A stretch of 6,171 nt of DNA from Cyrtobacter comes (GTDB taxonomy: Bacteria; Pseudomonadota; Alphaproteobacteria; Rickettsiales; Midichloriaceae), in NCBI RefSeq assembly GCF_034470605.1, contig NZ_JARGYT010000071.1:1-6171 (forward strand). The letters run 5' to 3'. Positions 6,057 to 6,171 of this stretch are shown here, in pieces. Position 1 is the stretch's first letter. Every line of letters starts with the position of its first letter. The translations under genes and the position numbers were made by a program. Below the pieces are notes generated by a model that ran no database searches, was not told the origin of the DNA, and was given only the letters and a program-made list of their open reading frames with translations.

Positions 6057-6171
6057 CTAGCCCATTAGGAATGGTATGTCACGTTAAGTGTGTAAGTTGA
6101 ATTTTAAGCCCTACATCTGTCAGGGAACAAGATGTGGAACTGATTGAGAGCTAAGGCCCAATCTCTGATCG
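6057..6171. other. Non-coding right edge
   Basis: No open frame of note and no recognisable RNA. An imperfect 8-bp stem (6111-6118 with 6130-6137, 12-base... 11-base loop, one G-T pair) is visible. The stretch probably continues the decayed IS1 element or its flank, which cannot be settled at the window edge. Confidence 0.35.

Noticed and set aside
6130..6171. Possible ribosomal RNA fragment at the right edge (GAGCTAAGGCCC resembles a 23S segment)
   Set aside because: Only about ten bases match and the flanking sequence does not follow 23S order; chance is more likely.
1..6171. CRISPR array, defence system or other new multi-gene system
   Set aside because: No regularly spaced repeats and no intact accessory genes are present; the accessory part consists of decayed transposase genes and short elements.

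Overview
AT-rich bacterial DNA holding two intact housekeeping genes and a tRNA, followed by a long tract of decayed mobile DNA. The FtsK and glutamyl-tRNA synthetase proteins look alphaproteobacterial. AT-richness, the absence of good Shine-Dalgarno sites on both genes, a loose intergenic layout and several dead insertion sequences (IS) together suggest a Rickettsiales-like, host-dependent alphaproteobacterium. That placement is inference; I cannot name a genus.

Left part (1-2670). A divergent gene starts at the left edge on the minus strand (only about 10 codons are visible, but it has a strong GGAGG site). A control region of about 230 bp separates it from ftsK (277-2382), the membrane-anchored DNA translocase that clears and resolves chromosomes at division. 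A tRNA-Ala(GGC) on the minus strand (2406-2481) converges on ftsK and ends only 23 bp from its stop codon. Between the tRNA and gltX lie the tRNA's own promoter candidate, a doubtful 30-codon reading frame and a promoter candidate for gltX.

Middle (2674-4041). gltX encodes a complete class I glutamyl-tRNA synthetase with HIGH- and KMSKS-type motifs. It works in translation; in lineages lacking GlnRS such enzymes can also make Glu-tRNA(Gln) for GatCAB, which cannot be tested here.

Right part (4042-6171). No intact gene is present in the last 2.1 kb. About 420 bp of non-coding DNA contains a cluster of palindromes and repeats. It is followed by a 114-bp MITE-like element (copy A), a badly decayed IS5-family transposase gene interrupted by a second 114-bp copy (copy B), and, directly abutting, a decayed IS1-family transposase gene. 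The MITE-like pair is the most interesting item. Both copies have 9-bp terminal inverted repeats. Removing copy B plus one flanking TA rejoins the host transposase reading frame exactly, so the element inserted at a TA dinucleotide after the IS5 element was already in place.
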